The notes beneath the pieces are model-generated. The model ran no database searches, was not told where the DNA came from, and saw only the letters and a list, made by a program, of their open reading frames with translations. This document shows, in pieces, positions 25,187 through 34,706 of a DNA stretch of 56,054 bases. How positions within the stretch are numbered: the stretch's first letter is position 1; every line of letters begins with the position of its first letter. The DNA lies in the NCBI GenBank assembly GCA_964616985.1, contig CAZTVF010000020.1, positions 1-56,054 on the forward strand. The letters run 5' to 3'. This stretch comes from CAZTVF01 sp964616985 (GTDB taxonomy: Bacteria; Planctomycetota; Phycisphaerae; SM23-33). The translations under genes were made by a program, and so were the position numbers.

Positions 25187-26598
25187 GACGACTCCTCTGT
25201 CGAATCCAGTTTGAAGATCTGCCGCAGCGTGCTCACCGCCGACAGGTCCACCTCGCCCTCGCTGCCGTTGGCGGTCCGCAGGAAGCTGATCGGATCGTGC
25301 AGGATCTTGCCGCACAGGGCCCGGGCGAACTCCTGCAACTGCTGGCGGTGCGAGGCCGGGAACTGGCCCTGGTACCGCTCGATCTGCGCCTGCTGCACGG
25401 CCGTGAACCGCTGCTCGAGCAACTTGATCGTGGGCACCACGCCCAGCGAGGCCAGCCAGTCGCCGAATGCCCGCACCTCGTCGGCGACGATCGCCTCGGC
25501 GCGGGGGATCTCCAGCCGCCGCCGCTCGAGGTTGGCGGCCACCAGCGACTCCAGCCCGTCGATATTGTACAGGAAGACGTTGTCCAGGTCGCCCAGGCGC
25601 TGGTCGATGTCGCGCGGCACGGCGATGTCGATCATCAGGAGCGGCCGACCGCCCTTGGCCAGCACAGCCCCCAGCGACGCGTGCGTCAGCACCGGCTCGG
25701 GGGCGCCCGTGGACGAGATCACCAGGTCCGCCTGCGCGATCGCCTGGGGGATCGCGTCGAGCCCCACGGCCGTCGCCGACAGCGGCGGGGCGGGCGGGGG
25801 CTGAAGATACTGCTTCAGCTGGCAGTTGGCCAGCAGCTTGATCAGGGCCGGGCACTTGATCGGCTTGCCGTCGAGCGTCGGCGGGGCGGCCTTGGCCTCC
25901 TGACGATGCCATTCGATGAAGCGGTCGGCCAGCTGCTGCGCGTTGGCGACGGTGCGGTTGGCCACGATCAGCCGCGTCACGCCCGCCCGCACCAGGGCCT
26001 GGGCCGCAAGCTCCGCCGTCTGCCCCGCGCCCACCAGCAGCGCCGTCTTGCCCGCCAGCGTCTGGAAGATCTGCCGGGCGAGGTTCACCGCCGCCTGCGA
26101 CACGCTGGCCGTGCCCTGGCCCAGGGCCGTCTCGCTCAGGGCACGCTTGCCCGCGCGGAACGCCCAGTGCATCAGCTTGTGCACGAGGAACCCGGCCGTG
26201 CGGGCCTCGCATGCCAGGCGGTAGGCGTCCTTGACCTGGCCCATGATCTCGTGCTCGCCGACGACCTGCGACTCCAGCGAGGCCGCCACGCGGAACAGGT
26301 GCTCGGCGGCTGCCTCGCCGGCGTGGTGGAAGAAGACGGTGTGATCGACCACCGGCGGCGTGCCCTTGATGGCGGCCACGTGCCCCAGCAGGTGGTGGAG
26401 GCTTTTGGGCTCGCGGTGGGGGGCGACGAAGTAGAACTCGGTCCGGTTGCACGTGCTAAGGACGGCGGCCTCGGCGAACATCCTCTCGGCCGCGATGGTG
26501 TGCAGCAGGCGCAAGGCCTGGGCCGGCGACAGCGCAAGCTGCTCGCGCACGCCCACGGGCGCCGTGCGAAAATCAACACCGATTACCGCTATGGCCAT
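25183..26598 (-). CDS. hemA: Glutamyl-tRNA reductase
   Basis: HemA reduces glutamyl-tRNA to glutamate-1-semialdehyde, the first committed step of C5 tetrapyrrole synthesis. The product (471 aa) shows IGVDFRTAPVGVRE, the catalytic VLSTCNRTEFY (Cys50), VVGEHEIMGQVKDAY, an NADPH-binding LLVGAGQTAELAAQAL and DIAVPRDIDQRLG. A stretch of about 40 residues after FIEWHRQEAK is not usual for the family. The ATG at 26598 is eight bases after the HemX-like stop codon. The 3' end overlaps the start of hemC. Secure. Confidence 0.95.
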   Translation of the reverse strand: MAIAVIGVDFRTAPVGVREQLALSPAQALRLLHTIAAERMFAEAAVLSTCNRTEFYFVAPHREPKSLHHLLGHVAAIKGTPPVVDHTVFFHHAGEAAAEHLFRVAASLESQVVGEHEIMGQVKDAYRLACEARTAGFLVHKLMHWAFRAGKRALSETALGQGTASVSQAAVNLARQIFQTLAGKTALLVGAGQTAELAAQALVRAGVTRLIVANRTVANAQQLADRFIEWHRQEAKAAPPTLDGKPIKCPALIKLLANCQLKQYLQPPPAPPLSATAVGLDAIPQAIAQADLVISSTGAPEPVLTHASLGAVLAKGGRPLLMIDIAVPRDIDQRLGDLDNVFLYNIDGLESLVAANLERRRLEIPRAEAIVADEVRAFGDWLASLGVVPTIKLLEQRFTAVQQAQIERYQGQFPASHRQQLQEFARALCGKILHDPISFLRTANGSEGEVDLSAVSTLRQIFKLDSTEESS

Positions 26599-26606
26599 AG
26601 TACTTC

Positions 26607-27413
26607 CTACGACAGGACCACGCCGGCCACCAGCATGGTGGCGACGACGACGAACCCGACCACCGTCACCCGGCACACGCGGGCGCGGTCCCACTTCTGT
26701 ACGAACTTGCCGACCAAAGCGCCGGCGTAAATCACCCACGCCGTGATGCCGGCGAAGACCTTGATAAAGACGTTGGCCGTCATGACGCCGGCCGCCGACG
26801 GCGAGTGGCTGTACATCAACGCGCCCGAGACGATCGCGAGCGTCATGAAGGCGAATCCCGCGACCATCGCGTGCCAGTTCATCACGCCCAGGAGGTCCAG
26901 CGACGGCAGGCGGTCGAAGAGGATGCCGAACCGCCGCTGCTTGAGGTCGCGGCGGGCCCAGATGTACAGCACGCCGTAAATGGCCGAGATCGTGAAGCCC
27001 GTATACGCTACCATCGCCGGGATGACGTGCCACCCCGCCGGGGCCGACGGCGCGGGCGAGCCGCTCAACTCCCCGCGAAGGAAGATCGACGCCGTGTACT
27101 GCAGCAGGAACACCACCAGCAGCACGAACGCGCCGGTGCGGCGATCGCGCGTGCCCAGTTCCACCAGCCAGTACATCGCCGCCGTGCCCGCCGCCAGCAC
27201 CGAGAGCACCTCGTAATTGTTCGCCGGCACCATGCGCCCCAGGTGCCAGCCCAGCAGCGCCAGGGCCCCCGCGTGCGCGGCCACCACGATAGGCAGCAGG
27301 ATGCTGCGGCCCTGGCTGCGCGTGCGCAGGAGGAAGCTCGCGCCGTAGTCGATCAGCAGCGCCAGGTACGCCAGCGGCCCCAGCCAGTTGAGCATGTTCA
27401 AGATCGAATTCAT
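26607..27413 (-). CDS. HemX-like / CcsA-superfamily membrane protein
   Basis: A 268-aa polytopic protein with about eight membrane helices (for example WLGPLAYLALLIDYGASFLL, GAFVLLVVFLLQYTASIF). It resembles HemX and the cytochrome c assembly superfamily: VPANNYEVLSVLAAG and the His-containing WHVIPAMVAYTGFTISAIYG and NWHAMVAGFAFMTLAIVSG fit haem-handling proteins. It lacks the full WGxxWxWD motif of true CcsA. HemX genes are often found next to hemA, as here. It begins six bases after the end of ccsA. Role: probably haem transport or control of HemA level; not proven. Confidence 0.8.
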   Translation of the reverse strand: MNSILNMLNWLGPLAYLALLIDYGASFLLRTRSQGRSILLPIVVAAHAGALALLGWHLGRMVPANNYEVLSVLAAGTAAMYWLVELGTRDRRTGAFVLLVVFLLQYTASIFLRGELSGSPAPSAPAGWHVIPAMVAYTGFTISAIYGVLYIWARRDLKQRRFGILFDRLPSLDLLGVMNWHAMVAGFAFMTLAIVSGALMYSHSPSAAGVMTANVFIKVFAGITAWVIYAGALVGKFVQKWDRARVCRVTVVGFVVVATMLVAGVVLS

Positions 27414-27419
27414 TCGCGC

Positions 27420-28256
27420 TCACGATGCATAGGAATGCATCCCTCCGCCGAAGATCCTGCCGAGGTTCACCCACAGCAGCGTCGCGATGACCAGCAGGCC
27501 GCCGACGATGGCGATGATGCTGTTGGCCCGCGCGAACCGCTCGCCGTAGAGGCTGCGGAGGTGCAGGTAGGCGATGTACGCCAGCCAGCTCGTCAGCGAC
27601 CACAACTCCTTGGGGTCCCACTGCCAGTAGTCGCCCCAGGCGAGCTTGCCCCACACCGCCCCCAGCACCAGCCCCAGCGTCAGCAGCGGGAAGCCCAGGC
27701 GGATCATGTTGTAGGTCGCGCGCTCGTACTGCGCCCCCCTGTTGAGGCTGTCGCGCACAGAGCCCAGGTGCATGATGGCCTGCGCCGCCGCCAGCAGCAG
27801 CACGACATACGCGACCATGTACGTGGCCACGTGCGGCACGAACAGCCAGCTTCGCAGCACGGGCGGCAGCGTCTGGGGCTCGGCGTGGAAGACGAAGCCC
27901 GCCGGGAACAGCACCGCCAGCCCCAGCAGCACGTTGATCGCGGCCCCGCGGGCGCCCAGGAACCACCGGCAGAACGCCCACAGCGGCCACATCAGCATGC
28001 CCAGGGAAACGAACACCTCGAACATGTTCTGCAGCGGCGGGTGCTGCACCTCGCGCCACCGCTCGACGAAGGCTGCGACCATCACGGCCGAGCCGGCGGC
28101 GAAGAGCAGCTCGCCCGCGATCGCCAGCAAACCGAAGGGCCTGCGGACGCCTTTGGGCGTCGTGATCCACGCGGCCAGGAAGAGCAGTGCCGCCGCGGCC
28201 CACAGGGCCATCGTCGCGTAGATCATGCTGCCCAGCAGCGTGTCTTTAATTGCCAT
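27420..28256 (-). CDS. ccsA: Cytochrome c biogenesis protein CcsA (System II haem lyase subunit)
   Basis: CcsA and ResB form the System II synthetase that exports haem and attaches it to CxxCH apocytochromes outside the membrane. This 278-aa protein has about eight helices and the tryptophan-rich haem motif AVWGKLAWGDYWQWDPKELW, plus His residues near helix ends (FVPHVATYMVAYVV). It overlaps resB by 11 nt and precedes the HemX-like gene by 6 nt, so these genes form one translation unit. Names ccsA and ccsB are used inconsistently in the literature. Confidence 0.93.
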   Translation of the reverse strand: MAIKDTLLGSMIYATMALWAAAALLFLAAWITTPKGVRRPFGLLAIAGELLFAAGSAVMVAAFVERWREVQHPPLQNMFEVFVSLGMLMWPLWAFCRWFLGARGAAINVLLGLAVLFPAGFVFHAEPQTLPPVLRSWLFVPHVATYMVAYVVLLLAAAQAIMHLGSVRDSLNRGAQYERATYNMIRLGFPLLTLGLVLGAVWGKLAWGDYWQWDPKELWSLTSWLAYIAYLHLRSLYGERFARANSIIAIVGGLLVIATLLWVNLGRIFGGGMHSYAS

Positions 28257-29643
28257 CGCCGGGCCTCCGGAAGCGCTGCACGATCGGGATGATCCAGAAG
28301 TGTCCGAACACGCCGACGCACAGCAAGGCGAAGCCCACCCACACCCACGTCAGGCCGCTGGTGCTGACGACGCCGAGCACGGTGTAGCGGCCGCCTTCGC
28401 GGTCGTAGCTTTGCTGGTAAAGGTCGTAGCCGGCCACGCGCAGCGGGTGGTTCACCGAGACCACGCCGCCCCCGACCTCCTTGTCGCCTTCCAGGAGCGT
28501 GATGTGGCTTTCCCATTGCATGGGCGGCGTTTCCGGCTGGGCGAGGACGAGATGGGCGTCGCCCGCATCGGCCCCGGCGAAGGTGGCAAGGGGGTCGACG
28601 ATCACCCACGCCTGGCGCGGCTCGCCGGGCGGGCGCCAGTACTCCAGCTTCATCGCCGGCCGCTGGGTTGCGGGGTCGGGAACCGCCGTCGCGGCGTTGC
28701 GGACGTACGTCAGTTGCAGGCCCATCGCATCGGCTTTGTGCATGCTGGTCCGGGCCAGGACGTACCGCGTCATACGCTCGCCCTCGGCCGGGGTGATCGA
28801 GACGGAGACGCCGGGATTCTCGTTGGAGTTGGCGTCGTTCACGACCCGCATCGTGCCGCCCTCGCTGATGGCCTGAAGGCGGCTGTAGACCTGCTCGATG
28901 CGGACGGTGACGTTGGGCTCGGCGAGCTTGGCCTCCTGGCCGGCCTGTGCGGGCAGTTCGACCGTGTTGCCATCCCGCGTGGTGATAACCAGCCGCCCGG
29001 CGATGCCGTTGGCGTAGGTCGCGCAGGCGCTGGGGATGTACTCCAGCACCTTCACATGCAGATCGGTGCCGGGCACGACGAGCTCGCGGCCGAGAACCCA
29101 GTCGAGCTTGCCCTGCGGCCAGCGGGAGTTGTCGGGGTTGTCGCTGGGCAGCATGTAGAGCAGCGGCCAGGGCTTGGGAGGGTAGTAGAGGGTGCGGAAC
29201 TCGTCCAGACGCACGCGGAAGGGGAACTTGCCGATCGTCTCATAGGCGTTGTCCCGCCGCCCGAGAAGCTCGTCGCTGGCCTGACCCTTGAAGATGACCA
29301 TCTCGGCCGAGCGGACGGTCTTGGCGCCGGTGATCTTGTTGGCGATGCCGATGCCGATGTCGGAACCGACCATGGCCCCGATGATGACCAGTGCCGGCCC
29401 GAGGTGCATGGCCAGCGAGAACGGCCGCGTGAGGATCTTGGGGTCCAGCACGATGCTCGCGGCCAGGGCGAACAGCAGAACCCCCCAGAGGCCGATGAGC
29501 AGGGGGGAGTTGAAAAACGCGTGCGGGTCGTCGAAGCCCAGCCGCTTCAGCGCGTCCGGCAGCGAGCCGATCACGCTCAGCCCGGCCAGGCCTGCGGACA
29601 GCGCCAGTGCAACCCATAGCAATATCAGGCGAACTTGCCTCAC
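28246..29643 (-). CDS. resB: ResB-like cytochrome c biogenesis protein
   Basis: This 465-aa protein is the partner of CcsA in System II. It has three N-terminal helices (LILLWVALALSAGLAGLSVI, SPLLIGLWGVLLFALAAS, LGPALVIIGAMVGSDIG), a long soluble domain outside the membrane and a last helix near the C-terminus (GLTWVWVGFALLCVGVFGHF). The sequence VSVNHPLRVAGYDLYQQSYD is the typical ResB signature. It is the first gene of the haem/cytochrome block, with a good -10 box upstream. Confidence 0.92.
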   Translation of the reverse strand: MRQVRLILLWVALALSAGLAGLSVIGSLPDALKRLGFDDPHAFFNSPLLIGLWGVLLFALAASIVLDPKILTRPFSLAMHLGPALVIIGAMVGSDIGIGIANKITGAKTVRSAEMVIFKGQASDELLGRRDNAYETIGKFPFRVRLDEFRTLYYPPKPWPLLYMLPSDNPDNSRWPQGKLDWVLGRELVVPGTDLHVKVLEYIPSACATYANGIAGRLVITTRDGNTVELPAQAGQEAKLAEPNVTVRIEQVYSRLQAISEGGTMRVVNDANSNENPGVSVSITPAEGERMTRYVLARTSMHKADAMGLQLTYVRNAATAVPDPATQRPAMKLEYWRPPGEPRQAWVIVDPLATFAGADAGDAHLVLAQPETPPMQWESHITLLEGDKEVGGGVVSVNHPLRVAGYDLYQQSYDREGGRYTVLGVVSTSGLTWVWVGFALLCVGVFGHFWIIPIVQRFRRPGDGN

Positions 29644-29690
29644 ATGAGAATCCTATTGGGAGACGTAGGAAGAGTCGCAAACTCCGGGCC

Positions 29691-29696
29691 ATTATA
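29691..29696 (-). promoter_or_regulatory. Candidate -10 box for the resB-ccsA-hem-ahb block
   Basis: A perfect TATAAT on the minus strand, 47 nt before the resB ATG. No good -35 was found at 16-18 nt, so an activator or an alternative sigma factor may be involved. Confidence 0.45.
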
Positions 29697-29981
29697 GGCC
29701 TGCAACCTCCCGAAGCCAGTCTTCCGCCTGTAGCCCGGGCATCTTGCCCTGAGCTTCCTGCCCGTGCGTCCCATGGGCGTCTCGCCCATGGTCTTTGCTT
29801 TTCTTCCCGAGCCGTCAACCATTTTACGACCCGCCCCGCCTGGGGGTTCCGTCGCCCCGCCTGCGCCGGGAGTGCCCCGAGGCCGAATGAACAATACTGA
29901 AACGAGCTCAATCGGTCCTCGGCGATTGGTCTTCGGTCTTCAGGCTGGGCCGGTGAACGCGCCGCGAGGGGTGGCCGTTCT

Positions 29982-30005
29982 CACCCCCAAACGAGTTTTG
30001 GGGTG
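29982..30005. repeat. REP-B copy 3
   Basis: CACCCCCAAACGAGTTTTGG followed by GGTG, with upstream GTGGCCGTTCT and downstream GCACCGACTCGGCCA. One extra T replaces a G in the right arm. Confidence 0.85.
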
Positions 30006-30151
30006 GCACCGACTCGGCCAATTCCTTGGTCGTCGTCGCTCCTCAAGGATCGGCCTTCGGTCTCGATTCCTGCTGATTGACTATTGACTTCAACCCGGCG
30101 ATGTATAAACTGGCGAGACCAGCCGGGACATTCCGGCTTCCCCGCAGACCT

Positions 30152-30222
30152 TGGGGAATAGTGTAACGGTAGCACAACTGACTCTGGATCAGTTAGTCTA
30201 GGTTCAAATCCTAGTTCCCCAG
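30152..30222 (+). tRNA. tRNA-Gln (anticodon CUG)
   Basis: The 7-bp acceptor stem is TGGGGAA with TTCCCCA and discriminator G. The D arm is AGTGTAACGGTAGCAC, the anticodon stem-loop ACTGA-CTCTGGA-TCAGT has CTG at positions 34-36, and the T arm is CTAGG-TTCAAAT-CCTAG. No CCA is encoded. U1-A72 with G73 is typical for glutamine tRNA. Confidence 0.97.
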
Positions 30223-30233
30223 AATTGTCCCCC

Positions 30234-30265
30234 GGCCCGGAAATCCAGAGATCCGGGCCTTTTTT
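30234..30265 (+). terminator. Rho-independent terminator of tRNA-Gln
   Basis: GGCCCGGA and TCCGGGCC form an 8-bp stem with a 10-nt loop, followed by six T. A second hairpin (CACCCCCGC...GCGGGGGTG, 30284-30320) lies between it and the stop of the convergent gene and could serve that gene. Confidence 0.9.
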
Positions 30266-30386
30266 ACGCGCCCGCGCAAACCACACCCCCGCCTCAAGGC
30301 TGTCTCGAGGTGCGGGGGTGGCGTGTGAGCCTGTGTTTCACCCCGCGGCCCGGCCGGCGCGCGGGGGCAGTCGATCGAGGCAACCG

Positions 30387-33300
30387 CTATTCCGGGCTCT
30401 CCATCACGAGGTTGTCGATGAAGCTGTTGGGCAGGCTGCCGAACTGAACGCGAGGCGCCGAGGGGCGCAGCGGGTGCTTGTAGTTGTCGTTGATGTCATG
30501 CCCGCGTCGATTGGAGGACTGGAAGGGCATATCGCCTTGGACGCTGGCGGCGATGCTCTCCTTGCCATCGACCAGCACTTGGACCTTGTTGCCCTGCCAC
30601 TTGATCTGCACGCGGTGCCAGTCAGCGGACAGCAATGAGGCGCCCTGCCCCAGCGTGGTGGTGATGGGCCTGTTCACCTTCCTGGGCGGGAGGTTTGCAT
30701 CGACCTTGCCGTCCTTGCCCTTGACGGGCTCATCCACAATCTTCGGCTGCGTGACCGCCAGCGTCAGCTTGCCCCTGCTGGTGCCCAGGGACAGGCCCTG
30801 GAAATTCACTACAGCGCCGCTGGCGTTGGGATCGATCTTGACATCGAACGCGAACGAGCCGCCGCCGGCCGGCGCCTGCAGGCGCGTCTCAAACCAGATA
30901 CCGCCATCGAGCGGCGCGCACTTGCCGCTCTTGCCGCCGTCGACGACGGCCAGCAATCCGCCCTTGCCGATGAGACCGTAGCGATAGCCCACGGCCTCTT
31001 CGGCAGCGCCTTCGGCGTCGAAGGTCGCCACGAAGGTTTCGTGGCCCTTAAGCTGGCGGCGTTCCATGATGCGGATGGCGCGCCAGAAGCGGGCGGGCAC
31101 GTCGACGACGAACTTGCCGTTCTCGATCTTCACCCGCTCGCCCGTCTCGGCATCGCAGGCAATGACCTTGGAGCCGTCCAGCTTGAGTTTGGCCAGGTCC
31201 ACGTTCACCGCGGCCTTGGCGTCCTGGCGGCTGGTGTTGACGACCCACAGCAGGGCGTTGCCCGCCCGCACGTGCGCCGAGACCAGCACGTCCTTGGTGT
31301 CGCTGCCGATGCCCAGGCCCTTCTTCCAGTAGGGCAAGAAGGTGATGTCTTCACGCCACATCTCGTTCTCGCGGGCCAGCACGTCCCAGAAAGGCGAGTC
31401 GTTGGGGATGACGTCGTGGGCAAGCATCCAGCCGACCTGCTGGGCGCCGAGGTAAAGGGCCAGTTCGCCGCTGCCGTGGCTGTAGGCCTGGCACATCTCG
31501 ACCGAGACGGTGCCGAGGTTTCGGCCCATGCCCAGGGCCCGCAGGCGCGAGGCGGGCAGGGCTTCGATGTAATCGTCTTCCTTGCTGGTGGGCTCGACGT
31601 TCTCGCCCTCCATGCCAAAATCCGGCATCCACGCGTAGACCGGCGCCTGGGCCGTCACGTGGAAGAACAGGCGAGCCTGGTCCATGCCGTTCATGCCGTG
31701 CGAGTCAAAGAGGTACCGCAGACGCTTGGACATCTCGCGCATGCCGAGGAAGTGGTAGCCGGGCTGAATGCGGCCGTCGGGCAGGATGTACGCGCCGCCG
31801 GTGAGGAAGTTGCGGTCCTCGCTGAGATAGGTCTCGTCAAAGTACAGGCCCGTCAGCCCCGATTCCTTGATCCAGCGGTCCCAGTGCCACAGGCGGAAGT
31901 CGGTGGGGCCTTTGCTCAGGGCCACGTCGCACATGCCGACCTCGCCCATGACCTGACCCCAGTCGACGGCCAGCCCGCCGACCAGCCGCCCGGGGTCATA
32001 CAGATTGAACTGCCGCTTCTTGTAGTCCATGTAGCGGCCGATGGAGTGCATGATGTTGCCCGCGCAGGTGGCGACGCCGCGTGTGCGCGAGGTGTCGAAG
32101 TGGGCCTTGGAGATATCGTAGTGCCACGGGAACGGGCTGGAGTAGTAGGGGTAGACGACGGCCCAGTCGCTGCCGTCGGCGTACATGACGCACTTCTGCT
32201 GCGGGAACGTCTTGAGGCCGCCGATGTGATACACTCGCCAGTCCTTAGGCTGGGGCTTCTGAGGGGTGACCATCCAGCCGTACTGGATCGTGGTGGGCTT
32301 GTCGATCGTGCCCGGCCGCGTGACGAAGTTGTACCGCAGGGTGACGGTGTCTCCCTCGGTGATGAACTCCTGCGTGGCGGCGTTGGGGTCGAGGATCCAT
32401 CCCTTGTCGGTGTCGGCGAAGACGCACAGGCCGCGATCGCTGTCGGTCAGGAAGACGTAGGGAACGAAGTTGCCCTGGATGCTGCCAGCCGACGTCTCAC
32501 GTGAATCCCACTGCTTGGGGGTCCAGCCGAATGTGGAGTTCCACCCGCCGGCGGTGGTGACGAAGCACTCAGCCTCGCTCTTGGGCATGGTGATGACGAG
32601 CGAGAGGCGGTCGAGCTTCGTCGGGGCCGACGGGGCCAGCTGCATCGTGTTGAGGACGAAGCCGTCGAACTCGACGCGGGTCTTGACGTTGATCTTGAGC
32701 GCGCCGAAGTCGGCACTGCCTTCGAGATCGGCGCCCGCCTCGGTGAGCTTGCGGGCCTGCGGGGCGCCGCCGGCGATGATCGTCTCCTTGCCATCGACGA
32801 CGGCGACCAGCTTCATCGGGCCCGACAGCTGCTTGCTGCCGGCGTTGGTGACCGACTGGGCCAGGCCCATGCCGTCGAGCTGGTAGACCTTGTTCCACAT
32901 CGACACCTGCGAGCCCTTGACCTCGACGGGCGTCCAGGGGCGGATCACCTTGTCGGACACGCCGATGTTGTTATTCATCCATTCGAACTCGTAGGCCAGC
33001 ATCCTGACCGGCGTCACGACCGTGCCGGCGTCCTTGCCGTCGTCGGTCTTAAGCGTCACCTCCAGCCGGTACTCCCCGGGCTGCTTGGCCGCGGCGGCCG
33101 TGCCCAGGGGCATCGTCGTCGGCAGCAGGGGCTTGATGGGCTTCAGCGGCTTTTTCTGCTCGGGGAGCTTGGGGTTCTCCTCCTCCGCCTTCTTGTTCTC
33201 GGCCTCGATCTTGACGTTCTCTTTCTCGTTGGCCTTCATTTGGGCGATGATGTCCTTGTTCTTCGTCTCAATGCCCGTCGAGGCGGCCCAGTCGGCTTCG

Positions 33301-34634
33301 GTCTCCACCGGCACCTGCAGGTCCTTGAGCTCGATGGGGAACTTGGAATAGTCCAGGATGAACGGCGAGATGGGCTTGGTCGCGATCACCTTGCCCGAGA
33401 GGTCCTTCAGGGTGGCCGTGCCCGCCACCACGTGCTCGCGGTTTCCCATGTAGAGGCGGTCGATCTTCACGATCAGCACCTTGCTGATGGGCGCGTACTG
33501 GGCCGTCACCCCGAACGGCGCGTCCTCGTACTTGGTCTTGCGAATGACCGCCGGCGGCGTGCGTTTGTAGCCATCCACCACGAACGGGAACACCTGGTGA
33601 TAGAGGATGGCGCCGTGATTGTCCTTGGCGGTGATCTCACAGAAGCCGGCGGGGAAATCCTTCTTCTCGTGCGTCTTGGCGTCGATCTCCACCGGCTTGA
33701 GCGGCAGCCCCGCCTGCGTCACGTCGCCCTCGAGGACGAAGTCCTGGCGCTTGCCGCCGGCGACAGTGACGGTCTTGGTGAGCACCTTATCGCTCTCGGC
33801 CTCGGTGATCTCGGGCCCGAAGCGGGCGGTCACGGTGACCTTCGCTTCGCCCTGAAGCGGGCCCGTGACGGCCATCGGGAAGCTGAACTTGCCCTGGCGG
33901 ATCGATTCGACGTCGAGCAGCTGGAAGACGGGGGAGTTGTCCTTGAACGTGACGAAGCCGTGGCGGTTAATCTCGGCGAAGCTGCCGCCGGGGGCCCAGG
34001 CCGCAAAGCCCGCGCCGCCGATGGCGTCGGTGCAGAACAGGGCCCGCCACTTGGCGCCGTCGGCGATCTTGGCAACGCCGAACGACTTGATCGGGGCCTT
34101 GGCCTCGACGATCCAGTAGTCGCTGGTCTCGCCGACCTTGATCGTCCACTTGCCGTTCCACGACGAGGACGTGTACCCCAGCGAGGGGATCATCTTCACA
34201 TCGAACACGCCGGGGTACGTGTTGAACATCGTCTGGTACGTCTCGGCCGGCGAGGCCGGCGGCGTGATCCAGATCTCGTTGCTGGTGCCGAAGACGAGCG
34301 TGCCGTCGTCGGGTTCGCGGGCGTCCTTGCTCAGCAGCGAATAGCCCGCCTGGGGGCCGCGGTTGTTCTTGATCAGGACGTAGATGAACTCATCGTCGTA
34401 GGTAATCTTGGCCACCGACTGCGCATCGCACAGCAGCCCCGAGAATGGCAGCGTGAAGGCCGTCATGCCCGGGGCGCGGTCCCACTCGCCGGGCGCCTCG
34501 GCCCCGTCAACAGTCGGCGGGGTGGCGGTCTTGGAGATGATGATCTCCGGCAGCGGCATCTTGGGGCTTTCAGCGGCCAGGGCGAGGGTGGTGGACAACA
34601 CGACGGCCAGGGCGGCCAGGCTACTCAGCTTCAT
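30387..34634 (-). CDS. Large secreted glycoside-hydrolase-like protein with CBM9-like and LamG-like domains
   Basis: The 1415-aa protein has a signal peptide (LAALAVVLSTTLALAAES). Residues about 30-230 resemble a CBM9-like domain (TPPTVDGAEAPGEWDRA, YDDEFIYVLIKNN, YWIVEAKAPIKSFG). A charged Lys/Glu/Pro-rich segment follows at about 470-510. The middle to C-terminal half has WMVTPQKPQPKDWRVYHIGG and GLTGLYFDETYLSEDRNF, typical of DUF6067-type putative glycoside hydrolases with a TIM-barrel core. The last about 200 residues (GGSFAFDVKIDPNASGAVV, LLSADWHRVQIKWQGNKVQV) look like a LamG/concanavalin-like domain. The ATG at 34634 was chosen because AGGAGA precedes it and the signal peptide starts there. 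Substrate unknown. Confidence 0.82.
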   Translation of the reverse strand: MKLSSLAALAVVLSTTLALAAESPKMPLPEIIISKTATPPTVDGAEAPGEWDRAPGMTAFTLPFSGLLCDAQSVAKITYDDEFIYVLIKNNRGPQAGYSLLSKDAREPDDGTLVFGTSNEIWITPPASPAETYQTMFNTYPGVFDVKMIPSLGYTSSSWNGKWTIKVGETSDYWIVEAKAPIKSFGVAKIADGAKWRALFCTDAIGGAGFAAWAPGGSFAEINRHGFVTFKDNSPVFQLLDVESIRQGKFSFPMAVTGPLQGEAKVTVTARFGPEITEAESDKVLTKTVTVAGGKRQDFVLEGDVTQAGLPLKPVEIDAKTHEKKDFPAGFCEITAKDNHGAILYHQVFPFVVDGYKRTPPAVIRKTKYEDAPFGVTAQYAPISKVLIVKIDRLYMGNREHVVAGTATLKDLSGKVIATKPISPFILDYSKFPIELKDLQVPVETEADWAASTGIETKNKDIIAQMKANEKENVKIEAENKKAEEENPKLPEQKKPLKPIKPLLPTTMPLGTAAAAKQPGEYRLEVTLKTDDGKDAGTVVTPVRMLAYEFEWMNNNIGVSDKVIRPWTPVEVKGSQVSMWNKVYQLDGMGLAQSVTNAGSKQLSGPMKLVAVVDGKETIIAGGAPQARKLTEAGADLEGSADFGALKINVKTRVEFDGFVLNTMQLAPSAPTKLDRLSLVITMPKSEAECFVTTAGGWNSTFGWTPKQWDSRETSAGSIQGNFVPYVFLTDSDRGLCVFADTDKGWILDPNAATQEFITEGDTVTLRYNFVTRPGTIDKPTTIQYGWMVTPQKPQPKDWRVYHIGGLKTFPQQKCVMYADGSDWAVVYPYYSSPFPWHYDISKAHFDTSRTRGVATCAGNIMHSIGRYMDYKKRQFNLYDPGRLVGGLAVDWGQVMGEVGMCDVALSKGPTDFRLWHWDRWIKESGLTGLYFDETYLSEDRNFLTGGAYILPDGRIQPGYHFLGMREMSKRLRYLFDSHGMNGMDQARLFFHVTAQAPVYAWMPDFGMEGENVEPTSKEDDYIEALPASRLRALGMGRNLGTVSVEMCQAYSHGSGELALYLGAQQVGWMLAHDVIPNDSPFWDVLARENEMWREDITFLPYWKKGLGIGSDTKDVLVSAHVRAGNALLWVVNTSRQDAKAAVNVDLAKLKLDGSKVIACDAETGERVKIENGKFVVDVPARFWRAIRIMERRQLKGHETFVATFDAEGAAEEAVGYRYGLIGKGGLLAVVDGGKSGKCAPLDGGIWFETRLQAPAGGGSFAFDVKIDPNASGAVVNFQGLSLGTSRGKLTLAVTQPKIVDEPVKGKDGKVDANLPPRKVNRPITTTLGQGASLLSADWHRVQIKWQGNKVQVLVDGKESIAASVQGDMPFQSSNRRGHDINDNYKHPLRPSAPRVQFGSLPNSFIDNLVMESPE

Positions 34635-34706
34635 GCGACATCTCCTGTTGATTCCCGTTGCGGGAATTGGCATGGTACAACGCCGGGCGCGACATCGCAA
34701 AATCGT

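Larger units (their letters stand above)
29644..30151. other. Divergent intergenic region upstream of resB and tRNA-Gln
   Basis: No gene is seen. It contains the resB -10 box, a CCATGGGCGTCTCGCCCATGG palindrome near 29772, one REP-B copy and the tRNA-Gln leader. The palindrome resembles the CACGGGCGTCTCGCCCGTG pair at 44018-44049. Confidence 0.6.
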
